Positions 1 to 54,963 of a stretch of DNA of 64,000 bases are shown in pieces. The stretch is from Adiantum capillus-veneris (Eukaryota > Streptophyta > Polypodiopsida > Polypodiales > Pteridaceae), in assembly GCA_014529385.2 (NCBI GenBank), contig CM043953.1, positions 66,255,872-66,319,871 on the forward strand. Reading direction: 5' to 3'. The stretch's first letter is position 1, and every line of letters begins with the position of its first letter. The notes beneath the pieces are model-generated. The model searched no databases. It was given only the letters and a program-made list of their open reading frames with translations, and was not told the DNA's origin. Position numbers and translations under genes: made by a program.

Positions 1-1
1 G

Positions 2-2136
<2,135 letters not shown>

Positions 2137-2542
2137 AAGACACTAGCTACTCAATGTCTTAGTCCGTGCTAAAACGTTATCGATTCGCATAACAAAGTAA
2201 TTACTTTGTATAAGCTCTATAGAACAAATCTCGCAAGTGTCCATGTCGAATTCCAAATCCTTTCAAGAATGCCATTTTTCTCCCTCATTTAGTAATCAAT
2301 TTTTTTAGTAACTATGTAACCAAATTTGAGCAATGCAGTTCTATGTAACCACTTTTGAGCTACCCATTATTTCTTTACCATGTACCAGCATAGTTGCATA
2401 CATGGCATTTTTCAATTGTTACAACTTCGCTACAATTTATCTTCTTAAAACCTTTTTTGATTGGCTTAAATACTACAAGTCACAAACTTGCCACTTTATT
2501 CAAAGACAAATAAGAAAAAGCTTGTATAGTAAGTATACAGAG
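2137..2542. other. P450 3' flank / probable 3' UTR
   Basis: This AT-rich stretch runs from the P450 stop codon to the Copia insertion. It probably includes the 3' UTR. I saw no other gene in it. Confidence 0.5.
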
Positions 2543-2730
2543 TGAAGGGAATCGGGGAGCACCACAGACGGAGAGTGAGAGAGAGAGAAGGAGACACACA
2601 CACGATGTGGGTGGGGAGACTCAAAGAGTGAGCAGCCCCCTATACACTTATGCTATGTATAAGGGATACAAGTCAGTGGGCGCCCAGACTCTGGGCGGTC
2701 GGGCAAGGCACAGACGCCTATACCCCAACA
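2543..2730 (-). repeat. 3' LTR of short Copia element
   Basis: On the minus strand it starts TGTTGGGGTATAGG and ends CCCTTCA. It matches 6038-6226 along its whole length and follows a purine tract. Confidence 0.93.
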
Positions 2731-2809
2731 ACCTCCCACTTAAAGGCGACTGTGCCTTTAAGCAAGGGAACCTAGTCTAAAGACTACAAAAGGTGAGAGA
2801 AAACCGCTC

Positions 2810-3160
2810 TCAACCGATGCCCACTGGCTGGCTGTGATCGTGTGCATCCGGCTGTCCTGCTCCCGTGTAAGTCCATACACCACCAGACGTACCGCACACG
2901 TACTGCAAGTATGTACGCAATACCTGCATATCTCCCTCGTGCACTATGCCATCATCAGTCAACAAACGACTGACAACCCCAACTGCAAATGCTCCCACTG
3001 CAACTGCGATATCCGGTCTCAAGATCAATATCTCATACATGAGACCACCGAATGCCAATGCAATGCTAGCGGGCCCTGCTAGCTCTACGGAGCATGCATC
3101 AACATATATATCCCTGGCAATAGGCATCTCTGACTGACAAGGCGTGTCAGCCATATGCAT
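2810..3160 (-). pseudogene. Copia RNase H remnant
   Basis: The minus-strand reading contains GGLMYEILILRPDIAVAVG and a downstream LRTYLQYVCGT stretch. These align with the Copia region before RNase H (GSLMYAMVATRPDIAHAVG and MRYLKGT in the intact Copia element at 26896-31095). Small insertions and loss of all flanking RT sequence mark it as debris left by an internal deletion. Confidence 0.7.
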
Positions 3161-3163
3161 CTC

Positions 3164-4699
3164 CTAACTATCCACAAAAGACGCATCAACCTGTCGTGCA
3201 ACCTCAGAGCAAACCAGCTGCTCTAGGTGTCTGCTAGAAGACATATCCTGCACATCTATATCCCCATGGTCACTTTCGAGCATAGAAAAGAATGATTGCA
3301 TAATCGCTGACGTCTCAGCCTCCTCTGCAATCATCCACTGCAAACATGACCACTCAATCTGCTGTGACTCATTAGAGCTCTCATGCTCTAACTCCGTATG
3401 CATAGACTCTTGCACAACGTCCTCCTGTCGTGACTCACTAGAGCAAGACCGCTCTACCTGTCTATCTTGCATAGAAGTATCTCGCACAACTGACTCTCTG
3501 CTTTGCTCAATCACTAGCAAAGCATGCATGTCTGACTCCGTCACCTCTCTGTGTGACTGCTCAAGTCGTGCCCTAACTGTGTGCACAACAAGCTCACTAC
3601 TCTGCACTCCATGCAAAGCATCCTGCAACCCATAAGCAAAAGAGACTCGCCTGCTCTCTCGCTGTCTACATGGCTGCATGATCACAGAGACAACACCGTC
3701 TCTTACGTGATCCACATGCAATGGGTAACCTGTACCACTCCTGGCACCTCTCGCAATCACTAGCGAACCCAAATGCAACGCAAAAGATCGCTCAAGCAGC
3801 GATACCCGACATCCACTATCCCGTAACTGTTTGACTAAGATCAAATCCCATCTCAGATCTGGCACATAACGCACATGGCGCAGGGTAAATCTCATACCAC
3901 TGGGGAAGGACAAACATACGTCTCCTGCACCCTCAATGTCATACACAGCACCATCAGCCATGTGCACACAACCAAGTCTCCCACGAGAAAACGTGCTAAA
4001 CCACTCACGATGCGACGTGACATGGAAAGTAGCATCTGAATCTAGTAACCAATGTGAAGACAATGTGCAATCCGATATGCAATCCGTAGACATAAGATCG
4101 TCTGAAGACAAGCTAGATGTAAATGTGACATCGCCGTCACAAGCATACTCAGTATCCACCGTACTGATCTCACTAGCATCTGTCATGCCCAAATCTTCAT
4201 CACGCATCTGTCGCCTCCGTTGTCTCAAACGCCTGAAACATTGACGCCTAATGTGCCCTCTATGTCCACAATGCCAACATGTCAAGTCTCTATGCCGTCG
4301 AGACTTGCGTGTGGGACCAATCTCTCCCATGGACATAGAAGTGGGACTAGACTCCCCTGTAGACATGGATGTCGCGTACATAGCATGTAAACTCTGCCAT
4401 AAAGCATGAGTTGTAGTCTCCCTCGAGACCTGCCAGTCAACAGACTCAACCAGATGCAAACGAATCGTAGACATTGCTAACTCATCAAGATCCTGCCAAT
4501 CATCATCATGCATAGACTTGGGGTTCACCGATAAACCACGCAAGGGTTTATCCTGCCCCAAATCTGCCAATGCAATAAGCATATGCTCCTTCCAAGCAAC
4601 AAAATCTGCACCATCAAACTGTGTCAGACCATAACGCTGGAAGTCAAATGAAAAATCAGCCATAATGCTCGCAAAAGAGCAACCAACAATGAGTAGCAA
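3164..4699 (-). CDS. Copia gag with zinc knuckle and defective protease-like domain
   Basis: A single open frame of 511 codons. The N-terminal half is a UBN2-type gag starting near MADFSFDFQRYGL. A zinc knuckle CWHCGHRGHIRRQC (CX2CX4HX4C) follows, near residue 140-155. Then comes a Copia protease-like segment, WLLDSDATFHV, with gag-pre-integrase-like sequence after it. The usual catalytic triplet DSG reads DSD here, so the protease is probably inactive. The C-terminal third (about residues 340-511) is rich in Ser, Glu, Arg and His and matches nothing I know. The ORF is intact although RT and integrase are absent, which suggests either selection to keep gag or a recent origin. Confidence 0.8.
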   Translation of the reverse strand: MLLIVGCSFASIMADFSFDFQRYGLTQFDGADFVAWKEHMLIALADLGQDKPLRGLSVNPKSMHDDDWQDLDELAMSTIRLHLVESVDWQVSRETTTHALWQSLHAMYATSMSTGESSPTSMSMGEIGPTRKSRRHRDLTCWHCGHRGHIRRQCFRRLRQRRRQMRDEDLGMTDASEISTVDTEYACDGDVTFTSSLSSDDLMSTDCISDCTLSSHWLLDSDATFHVTSHREWFSTFSRGRLGCVHMADGAVYDIEGAGDVCLSFPSGMRFTLRHVRYVPDLRWDLILVKQLRDSGCRVSLLERSFALHLGSLVIARGARSGTGYPLHVDHVRDGVVSVIMQPCRQRESRRVSFAYGLQDALHGVQSSELVVHTVRARLEQSHREVTESDMHALLVIEQSRESVVRDTSMQDRQVERSCSSESRQEDVVQESMHTELEHESSNESQQIEWSCLQWMIAEEAETSAIMQSFFSMLESDHGDIDVQDMSSSRHLEQLVCSEVARQVDASFVDS

Positions 4700-6023
4700 A
4701 TGTCAACCAAATCAGCCCTAAACTGGCTCGAATTGCATCAACAAAAGTCTGCAAATATGGCTGTAAAATATGGTTGCAAATCAGCCCCAAAATTCAGCTC
4801 TTAAACAGCTGCATAAACAAGTCACAAATGTGTCCCAGATCAGCCTACAACTGAGCCATACATGGACACCTGCAAAGAGGAAACAATGGCTGAAAATTCA
4901 GCGCCCAAATAAACCCTCAAACCTGCCTGTAAACTTGTAAACCTGTAGCTGAAACCTGCTAAAAAACCTCAAGCCATTAGTGCTCGAATCCGGCTACCTA
5001 GCTCGTAGCCACACAAGCATACATCACAATACTCACTCCTGTGAGTGTGCCAAGATAATTGTACGCATGTCAAACCCGTGAGCTAATCACCAAGCCCACA
5101 CTGTGCGGTATCGATGCATACACACGCACAAATCTCCCACCTGCAGAGAACACCGCACGCAAATGCTGAGTGCAACCCGCAATCTTCACCTAGATCGCAT
5201 AAATGATGCGCATAAAACTCCCGAGAAAATTTCGCCGGAGTTTGGTCAGTAAAACAGCCACAAAACCAGCAACCAAACTGACTGCACGCTCAAAACCATG
5301 AGCAACCAAAGCGCATCAAACCGCACTCCAAATGCATGCACCAATCTCCACACTTTGCATACATAATTGCAAACACCTGCAAATTTAGTACACAAATATC
5401 TGCTCTACCTGTGACTGCCAAAAACATGCTCGAGGCATACATTGCCGAGCTCAAAATGCAATCACATTAATCTCCCTGAGCATCAAACCACATAAGGCAT
5501 ACATTGTATCCTCCCACCTGTGAGGAAACTTGCAGCAAATATCACTCTCACATCTGAGAGCAAACCATGTGTGGAATCCTCGACACACAATAAATAATTG
5601 CTGCTGCAGAAAATTCAGCGTTCAGAATTTTAAAATTCTGATATGACGAGCGTATCTGGAGTGTGCCAAAACCCCAAGGTAGACTCCTGGATTACATGTA
5701 TCCGAGTCCGGGTGTGAAAGCTATGCCAAAAAACCTCCGTTTCGACCCAAAAACGCAACATAAACTGCCAAAAGAGGGCTGAAAAATGCAGCTCCTCAAC
5801 CGTAGTTCGAATGAAGTTTTTGATGGCTCGAATGGCTTCGAAAGGGGGGTAAAACAGCAGGACACCTGCTGGAAACGCTTTCGAAAAGCTGAATTTGCCG
5901 ATGCCGAAGTCGAAACCCTGTTTGCACTCTTGAAAGTGCACGCGCGCGGACACGATTTTGGGAATGAAACTGGCTCTCCGCTGTCGTCGTGACTGTGCAC
6001 ACACTCGCTCCCTCGGCACCTAC
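4700..6023 (-). other. Untranslated leader of the short Copia element
   Basis: Between the PBS and the gag start there is about 1.3 kb with no convincing coding signal. Overlapping short ORFs in several frames at 5630-6120 do not match known domains. A long structured leader that holds the packaging signal is typical of such elements. Confidence 0.6.
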
Positions 6024-6035
6024 GCTTTGATACCA
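6024..6035 (-). promoter_or_regulatory. Primer binding site (initiator Met tRNA type)
   Basis: The minus strand reads TGGTATCAAAGC two bases inside the 5' LTR. It matches the usual plant LTR-element PBS TGGTATCAGAGC at 11 of 12 positions. Confidence 0.85.
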
Positions 6036-6037
6036 AT

Positions 6038-6226
6038 TGAAGGGGATCGGGAAGCACCACAGACAAAGAGTGAGAGAGAGAGAGAAGGAGACACACACAC
6101 GATGTGGGTGGGAGACTCAAAGAGTGAGCAGCCCCCTATACACTTATGCTATGTATAAAGTATACAAGTCAATGGGCACCCAGACTCTCGGCGGTCGGGC
6201 AAGGCACAGACGCCTATACCCCAACA
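6038..6226 (-). repeat. 5' LTR of short Copia element
   Basis: Full-length partner of 2543-2730, followed in the element by the PBS and flanked outside by the target copy CAGAG. Confidence 0.93.
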
Positions 6227-6240
6227 CAGAGTGCTTGCAC

Positions 6241-6366
6241 TTTCATAGTACCACCTTTGTCACGGTCTAAAAAAGTGCCTTGCTCAATAACATCGTTGCC
6301 TAGTTTCATAGTACCACCTTTGTCACGGTCTAAAAAAGTGCCTTGCTCAGTAACATCGTTGCCTAG
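6241..6366. repeat. Tandem duplication, 63-bp unit x2
   Basis: Units 6241-6303 and 6304-6366 appear identical except for one base (caataac versus cagtaac). Because 63 is a multiple of three, the repeat stays open in one plus-strand and one minus-strand frame, but neither reading resembles a known protein. Confidence 0.9.
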
Positions 6367-7746
6367 TTGGGTTGCCTATTACTCAAGAAAATTGCCGTGT
6401 TTGGGGCCCGACCGTCATGTTGTCTTGTGGATGACTACCATGAGTTTTAGCTTGCATGCTCATTTGAAGGTAACTACATGGAGAGCAAAAAAGAAAGATG
6501 CGAGGATCAAAAGGTAACATCTTGCTATATCCTAGTGGTTTTGAGCACGCCTTTGGGCTCTTTGTAATTTGCAAGTGCTCAAGCCCCACTTTTCAAAAAC
6601 AAAAAGAAACATCCACACAACACCAATTAACAAGCTCTACATTAAGACTTTATTTTCCATTATTGGATAGTAGGGTGTACATTCACATATTGCATGCTCT
6701 ATATTATCAATAGATCCACTACATTGACAATATTAGTAATCATAGGTCAAATCAAACATACCATGCTAAAAAGAAGGTAGGCACAACTCTCTAAAATTAT
6801 TTTTCACATTTGCAATGACATTCATGCACTTTTTGGGAACAAATCTCATACTGGAGACTAATAAGAATTCTTATCTTGCTTCGGTTGTTGCTTGCAATAC
6901 TAACTCAAAAGTTTAATAGACCATGACCATGCGTGTCATGTACTGGTAGACCTCTTGCAACTATATAAATTTGACAGAGTTTGATAGACCATGACCATGT
7001 CTGCCACCTATCAGAAGACCTCTTGCAACTACACAAATGTTACATAAGCATTAATGAAAATAAAATACTAAACTTTCAAAATTGAGCCTTTTGTATTGTA
7101 CCTGTTTTCATGCAACTATTTAGAGCAAGTGACAAAAAAATGCGACCCGTTCGAGCACTTCAATCCTATTCTCTTGGAAAAGAGTATCCTTATTGCTCGT
7201 TAAATAGACCAAAACATCAAGCTCTGTTTGTGGTGCTTCCTACATAAATGTGGAATCTGTAAGCAAGCAAAAAGGTGATCAATGTTCCATGGTAGTTGAG
7301 AATTTCTGATACTTTTTTACGTATTGCCACTCTACAGTATACCCCAAGTATACCCCAAGTTTTTCTTTCTAGCAACCAACAAAATTAATCTTCCTAATGC
7401 CAACAATGTCTACAATGGTGTCCTTAATGCCCAAGAAATGTCAAGTGGAAAGCCACGAAAGTTGGCTTGCTCCCCCTTGGCATGGGATCATCACAACAAT
7501 GCAAACACGAATCAATCTGTCGACTGCATTGACATTTGCAACTATCACACAAGCACTAATAGAGGGGCTTGCCTCTTCAAAATTCCCAAAAGAAGCTAAA
7601 TCTCCACGTTCATACTCCCATACTTTGAACTCTTCCATCTCTGTTTGTAAATGCTCAATATCTACTACTTTCCCAAGATAATATATTTACTGAAAAGGCT
7701 CAAAAAATGCGGCTCAAAACATGGCAGTTACATAAGCACAAGCTAT
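6367..7746. other. Probable 3' UTR and 3' flank of the minus-strand gene
   Basis: AT-rich sequence downstream (in gene orientation) of the stop codon at 7747. I see no domain in it. A degenerate tandem repeat lies at 6911-7046. Confidence 0.45.
6911..7046. repeat. Degenerate tandem repeat, period about 68 bp
   Basis: Two copies of a unit starting gtttRatagaccatgacca and containing agacctcttgcaacta begin at 6911 and 6979. The middle parts have diverged. Confidence 0.8.
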
Positions 7747-49982
<42,236 letters not shown>

Positions 49983-50000
49983 CCCTGACTCTCTCTCTCT

Positions 50001-50020
50001 CCCCCCCCCCCCCCCCCCCC
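50001..50020 (-). repeat. G20 run in the leader (sense strand)
   Basis: Twenty C on the plus strand give twenty G in the transcript, 18 nt before the ATG at 49982, between GA-rich tracts. Confidence 0.9.
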
Positions 50021-50049
50021 TCTTCTCTCTCTAGGATCTCCAGACCATT

Positions 50050-50343
50050 TCAAGCGTTCAGCATTCTTAAGGAAACGCGCATAGTAGTAGGGGGTGGTAC
50101 CCGGCTGGGAAAAATGAAAAAGAAAATCGAATCAACCGAGATCCGGTGGCCAACGTCGAAGTAGGCAAAGAGCACAGGAGGGTGAGCAGGTGCAAGAGGC
50201 GACGGGCTGATGAACACCCAGTATGTGTGGTAGATTATGAAAAAAGCGGAATTGACGAGAATGTTGGGAAGATACGTTTTGGGTAAAGGAGGGTGATTGT
50301 AAATAAATCGCGAAAATCGGTATCTGCAGACGATGTCATCCAT
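50050..50343 (-). CDS. Candidate upstream ORF (97 codons) in the leader
   Basis: ATG at 50343, TGA at 50052-50050, 67 nt before the main start. It encodes a peptide with a hydrophobic middle (NILVNSAFFIIYHTYWVF) and a proline-rich part. Arabidopsis genes of this family (At3g53400, At5g03190) are annotated with conserved-peptide uORFs (CPuORF46/47), so a translated uORF that controls the main ORF is plausible. I cannot compare the peptides here. The length is unusual for chance in a 360-nt leader, but transcription through this stretch is assumed. Confidence 0.6.
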   Translation of the reverse strand: MDDIVCRYRFSRFIYNHPPLPKTYLPNILVNSAFFIIYHTYWVFISPSPLAPAHPPVLFAYFDVGHRISVDSIFFFIFPSRVPPPTTMRVSLRMLNA

Positions 50344-50639
50344 GTGGCAACACTGGAGGAGGAAAGAGGGGATAGCGCCCTGACGAGTCGGGCGGATCAG
50401 GCCGGGCGGCCAGAGTCTTTATCTGGAACCTCTCTCTGGAGGCCGGGTGGCGCATGCTATGCAGAGGTCTCTTTTCCTTTCTAATGGAAACCGCCCACAT
50501 ATGGTCCGACACCTCTCCCTCTCTCTCAGCCTCTTTCAGAGTCGATGGGCGGCTCTCGCAGGCTTTTAACTCTTTCTCTGTCTCTCTCTCCCGCAGTGAG
50601 CACGAGCGCCACCGGTAGGGGCGCTGGCTCTCTCTCTCC

Positions 50640-50646
50640 CTCCCTC

Positions 50647-50680
<34 letters not shown>

Positions 50681-50682
50681 AC
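50640..50682. repeat. CT/GA microsatellite upstream of the methyltransferase-like gene
   Basis: GA-rich on the sense strand, about 300 bp upstream of the candidate uORF. GA tracts of this kind occur in plant core promoters; no clear TATA box was found nearby. Confidence 0.7.
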
Positions 50683-50699
50683 CTCTACGTGCATTATTG

Positions 50700-51211
50700 A
50701 TGAGTAGTCATCATAGGAAAGGCATTATCTTGGAGATGCCGAGGCATCTTCCAACTAATGAATTTTTTTAATGCCTGCATGCATTATTGATGAGTCTTCA
50801 TCATAGTTCACCCTGTGAAGTGAGTAAAATCCAGGAGGAGAAATGTAACAATCATTACTTGGTGAGCCTAGACTAAGCCGCTTTTGTCTTTTCTTCAGCC
50901 TGAGTGAGCCACGTGGCACAACAATAGCCCTTGATCAAATTTATTGCGTTAGGCTCGATCAGTGCCAGCTTTTTTAGCAGCAAAACGCTACGCCACAACC
51001 TTGCCTCTGTCGCTCTAGTAATTGCCAAAAGGAACCTAACCCCAGTAGGCTCTGGTCAAGATCCCTCCGATAGTCATAAGGACCCTACGCGAGGCTCTGG
51101 TCCACATCCCTCCCATAGAGAGTGGTCTCCTCCAAGCATGCAAAAGGGCGACGTCAAGTTAAAAAGCTTTAGATACTCATTTCACAAGTTTGCACAGATC
51201 TGAAGGCCATC
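50700..51211. other. Intergenic region between the gene start and the SUFB copy
   Basis: No coding signal. Two imperfect copies of gcattattgatgagt with tcatcata lie at about 50692 and 50782. Confidence 0.5.
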
Positions 51212-52540
51212 ATGGCGGTTCTCACAAGCATATGCAGTGCGGACTTATCACCCGATGGCAGTTCTTCCATAACCGATTTGCTCAAGCGCAAGTACAAGTG
51301 GGGCTTTGTGTTGGATATGCAAAGCTTTTCCATCCCCAAGGGCCTCTCCGAAGACACCGTTTGCCACATATCCGGCATTCGAAAGGAGCCTCCCTAGCTT
51401 CTCCAAAAGCCTACCAGCACGCAATGGCTTGCCCTCCACAACCCTCGTCTATACAAACCACCGGAGGAGAGTGAAGGGATCAACGACAAGGGCGCACGAT
51501 CGGCGACACGTGGCATTTTAGGCCATCGACAGATCTCTGCAGCAAGGGGGCAAGTTTTTTGTAGTTATGGTCTCACATTCCCTGCAGTGGTGTGCGATAA
51601 GTGGGTTGGATAGGGCTTCGAAGTGCTGACCGGGAGGTCTGGGGTTCAAGGCATGACACGACGACTGGAAACCCTATCCTCCATGAAAGTCCATCAACGA
51701 CGGATTAAAACATGCACAGTTGATCCCTTCACTTTTGGGCGTGTACTTATACACGAGGCTCCACAACCCCACCTTTCAGAGCAACAACTCTATCTCGGAT
51801 GCTGTCAGAGATTACCCTGATTTAGTTCAAAAGTATCCAGGAAGAGTGGTCCCCCCAGCTAACAATTTCTATGCAGCTCTCAATTCTTCCATTTTTAGTG
51901 ATGGGTCTTTTGTCTACATTCCCAAAGGAAAGAAGCTTGAAATGCCTCTATCCACATATTTCAGAATCAATGATGTTGGGACCAGTCAGTTTGAGCACAC
52001 TCTTATTGTGGCCGATGAGGGAAGCTCTGTGGAGTATTTGGAGGGCTGCACTACACCTGCACATGACAAGAATCAATTGCACGTAGCTATGGTTGAGCTT
52101 TTTTGTGAAAAAGGTGCTTAGATTAAGTATTCGTTTGTGCAAAACTGGTATGCTGGGGATGAGGAGGGTCAAGGTGGGATATACAATTTCGTCACTAAGA
52201 GAGGTCTTTGTGATGGGTATGGATCCAAGATTTCATGGACATGGGTAGAAACTGGATGGACCATCACATGGAAGTATCCTAATGTTGTACTAAAAGGGGA
52301 CAAATTTATGGGTGAGTTCTACTTTTTCGGGCACCAAGATGATTCATGTTGGGAAGGGAACTCAAACAGAATCATGACCAAAGCTATATCAGCTGGTGAA
52401 TCTAGTAATACCTATAGTCTATAGAGGCTTGATGCAGGTTCACTCGATATTTCGAAATGCCAAGAACTATTCCCAATGTGATTCCTTGCTCATTGGAGAA
52501 AGAGGGACCGCAAACACGTACCCCTACATACAGGTCGATC
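51212..52540 (+). pseudogene. SUFB: SUFB pseudogene (Fe-S cluster scaffold, chloroplast)
   Basis: SufB is the scaffold subunit of the SufBCD complex that builds Fe-S clusters in plastids. N-terminal part at 51212-51397 (KRKYKWGFVLDMQSFSIPKG). Central part at 51800-52121 ([55 protein letters not shown]). After a TAG in place of the conserved Glu codon (52119), the part at 52122-52430 has [20 protein letters not shown] and [14 protein letters not shown] further frame gives CDSLLIGE and ANTYPYIQV at about 52470-52535. No introns are seen between parts. Stops, frameshifts, a foreign segment at about 51545-51715 and loss of the C-terminus make it non-functional. Confidence 0.88.
51590..51670 (+). 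repeat. Possible tRNA-derived SINE fragment
   Basis: The stretch with accgggaggtctggggttcaaggc resembles the B-box (GGTTCRANNC) region of plant SINEs. It lies in the non-SufB segment of the pseudogene. No clear A box or poly-A tail. Confidence 0.3.
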
Positions 52541-52856
52541 CTTGCTCTTTTCCCAAAGCCAGTCATTGGACCCAGCCGCTTAGCGTGATCTTGACCCTTG
52601 CTGATAATTTCAATCGGATGGCCATGCTGCTTTTGAGTACTGCGATGGAATGCTTTCGTGTATGGGTTTCATAACACTTTGAACTACCTATGAGCTATGT
52701 CTGGAAAGTTTTACACGCTATGATTGGATGTTTTTTAATTTGTAATGGATGCCTTTTGAGATGGGCTACTGGTGTCTAAAGCATGGTGAGTTCAAAGCAG
52801 GAGAGGGATCGCTGCTAGAAGCAAAAGTAGGTGTCGGTCCTCAACTGCAGTGCCAG

Positions 52857-52858
<2 letters not shown>

Positions 52859-52918
<60 letters not shown>

Positions 52919-52945
52919 ACTCACACACACACACACACACACACA
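52859..52945. repeat. Compound (CT)n(CA)n microsatellite
   Basis: About 27 CT units, then CTCA, then about 12 CA units. Confidence 0.95.
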
Positions 52946-53893
52946 GCCTTTGCAAACATGGCTTGATTGCAAATCAGCTTCTTCTCTCAAGTAGAACCTT
53001 CAAGGAGAAGCATTTTGGAACTTGAGCAAACTTTGTTACTGGTTAATAGTATTAACAATCTTTGGCCCCACTCATACCCACAACAGGCTCAACCATGGGT
53101 GCACTACTCACTTGTTGATGACTTCAACTCAACAACACTGCAAGGTCCGTTATCTATATCCAATTCCCCATGCCTATGTGTTTTCTTGGTCCAACACATA
53201 AATCCTACGGGGCAGGGCACTACTTCTTTTCTTATAATTTATGGAGAGACCATAGTGCCAACTCTCCACCATACTTTTGTATGGCACTTCTGCATGACAT
53301 GCACTGTATATTTAGCATTTTCACTCCGTGACGCTTCATTGCAAGACAAAATGTTTAACTATTCACATTGCTTTTATGTAGCTTGACACAAACATTTTCG
53401 TCAGGCTTGCACAATTGGACTACACATGTACGTGATTATCATGTCGGTAGTGCAGTTTAATTTTTATAGCCTTCTCATGCTTTTTGTATTTTTTGAGTTT
53501 GTCATGCATCCTAAAGTTTAATTTAGAACTACACTCCAAATTCTATCAAAACACGTACGGCAAAGAGTAGCAATGCCTTGGTCTCACTAAAACAATTGTA
53601 GAGAAAGCCCTGAAATTGGACCATTTTACAGACATCTATAGAGGTAATCAATCATCATATATACAATTCTTTTTTTTTAACTGGGCAATGCACTTTGTAC
53701 TTGTTTACTTTAGTCCTAGATGCTTGATGCCAATCTGTGTATGTCCTTTATGTTCTATAGCAATGCTCACCGAGAAAGACTAGTTTCCTTTCACTAATAG
53801 TAAAGATTACCACTTTACCACTCACGATAAATGACTAAACTCAAAAAAGGAAGGCCCAATTTTGGAAAAATACTAAGAATCTATTGAGATTCT

Positions 53894-53906
53894 CTTCTCT
53901 TCTCTT

Positions 53907-53958
<52 letters not shown>
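53894..53958. repeat. TC microsatellite with TTCTC lead-in
   Basis: tctctt-type pentamers (53891-53910) pass into about 24 TC units. Confidence 0.95.
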
Positions 53959-53962
<4 letters not shown>

Positions 53963-54887
53963 GTAGGTGACTGGCAAACCCCCTCTCGTCTGCTAGCTGC
54001 ATGGCATTCCATGTGTACAATCCAAACATACACACTTCATGGTTAATGAAAGTCTTTACAAATATCTTGTAAAATCCACCTCTTTTTGTTGGTTTCACCA
54101 TACTTGAAAACAAAGGCCTTTCTTGATGATGGAAAATTCACCACTCTTTGTTGGTTTTAGTGGCTTGAAGGCAAGGCCTTTCTCCAAAAATGTTATCTCC
54201 CATGGCTCACCAGCTATCGAGAGAGTTGATGTCTCTTGTGGATCAAGGTGCAGTAGTTAGGACCGGAGTGAAGTTGCCTTACTCGTGGGTTGCCCTACCC
54301 TTGAGGCTTGATCCCAATAAACACAACCAATGATCGTACCCCATCTATCAGAGATCGCCAAATTGCCACCTATGGATGTCAAAGTTGCCTACATTTCCAC
54401 CAAGAGCTGCCTTCAAATATCGTTGCCCTCAACTTTCAAGCACCAAGCCATGACCCTTTTGTCGACCCTACCTCAATTAATTTAAAAGCTCGCATCTTTG
54501 TATCTCTTGACTAAAAGGGCATGGCTGGCAGTCAGAGATAATGCTCTTATCACCTTTGCATGCAAAGACAAAGAGGGAGAAAAGCACATATTATGGAGAC
54601 AACGATCTCATCACCTTTGCTATTTTTTAGAGGGGATCTTAGAGGTTATATATTTGTTTTAAAACAACTCTAGTAGGTCCCCTGATTCAAGCGAGTCTCC
54701 ACAATTTAAAAAAAAACAAGAAGAAAATTTTGACAATAGGTAAATGTGAGGTGGTCTTTAGGTGTGGTGGTATAAATGCCTAAAGGTTTTATAGAGAAGA
54801 CGTTCCATGGTATTGCGAGGACGACAAGCAACAACAAGATATTTCCTTATGCAAAGGCCCAACTAATTCCCTCTCCACCTGGCAAAC

Positions 54888-54962
<75 letters not shown>

Positions 54963-54963
54963 A
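54888..54963. repeat. Compound (CT)n(CA)n microsatellite
   Basis: Same layout as 52859-52945: CT units, then CA units. Confidence 0.95.

Larger units (their letters stand above)
2543..6226 (-). mobile_element. Short Copia LTR retrotransposon (gag-only, TR-GAG-like)
   Basis: The element is bounded by LTRs of 188 and 189 bp and a perfect 5-bp target duplication CAGAG (2538-2542 and 6227-6231). On the minus strand the order is 5' LTR, PBS matching initiator Met tRNA (TGGTATCAAAGC, 6035-6024), a 1.3-kb leader, a gag/protease ORF, a scrap of RNase H, and a purine tract (AAGTGGGAGGT, 2741-2731) next to the 3' LTR. There is no reverse transcriptase or integrase, so it would depend on a partner for movement. 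The LTRs differ at roughly 5% of positions by eye. It sits between the P450 and the convergent methyltransferase-like gene. Confidence 0.93.

Noticed and set aside
5630-6120. Several overlapping ORFs of 100-142 codons
   Set aside because: All lie in the leader and LTR of the short Copia element, compete in different frames and match nothing.
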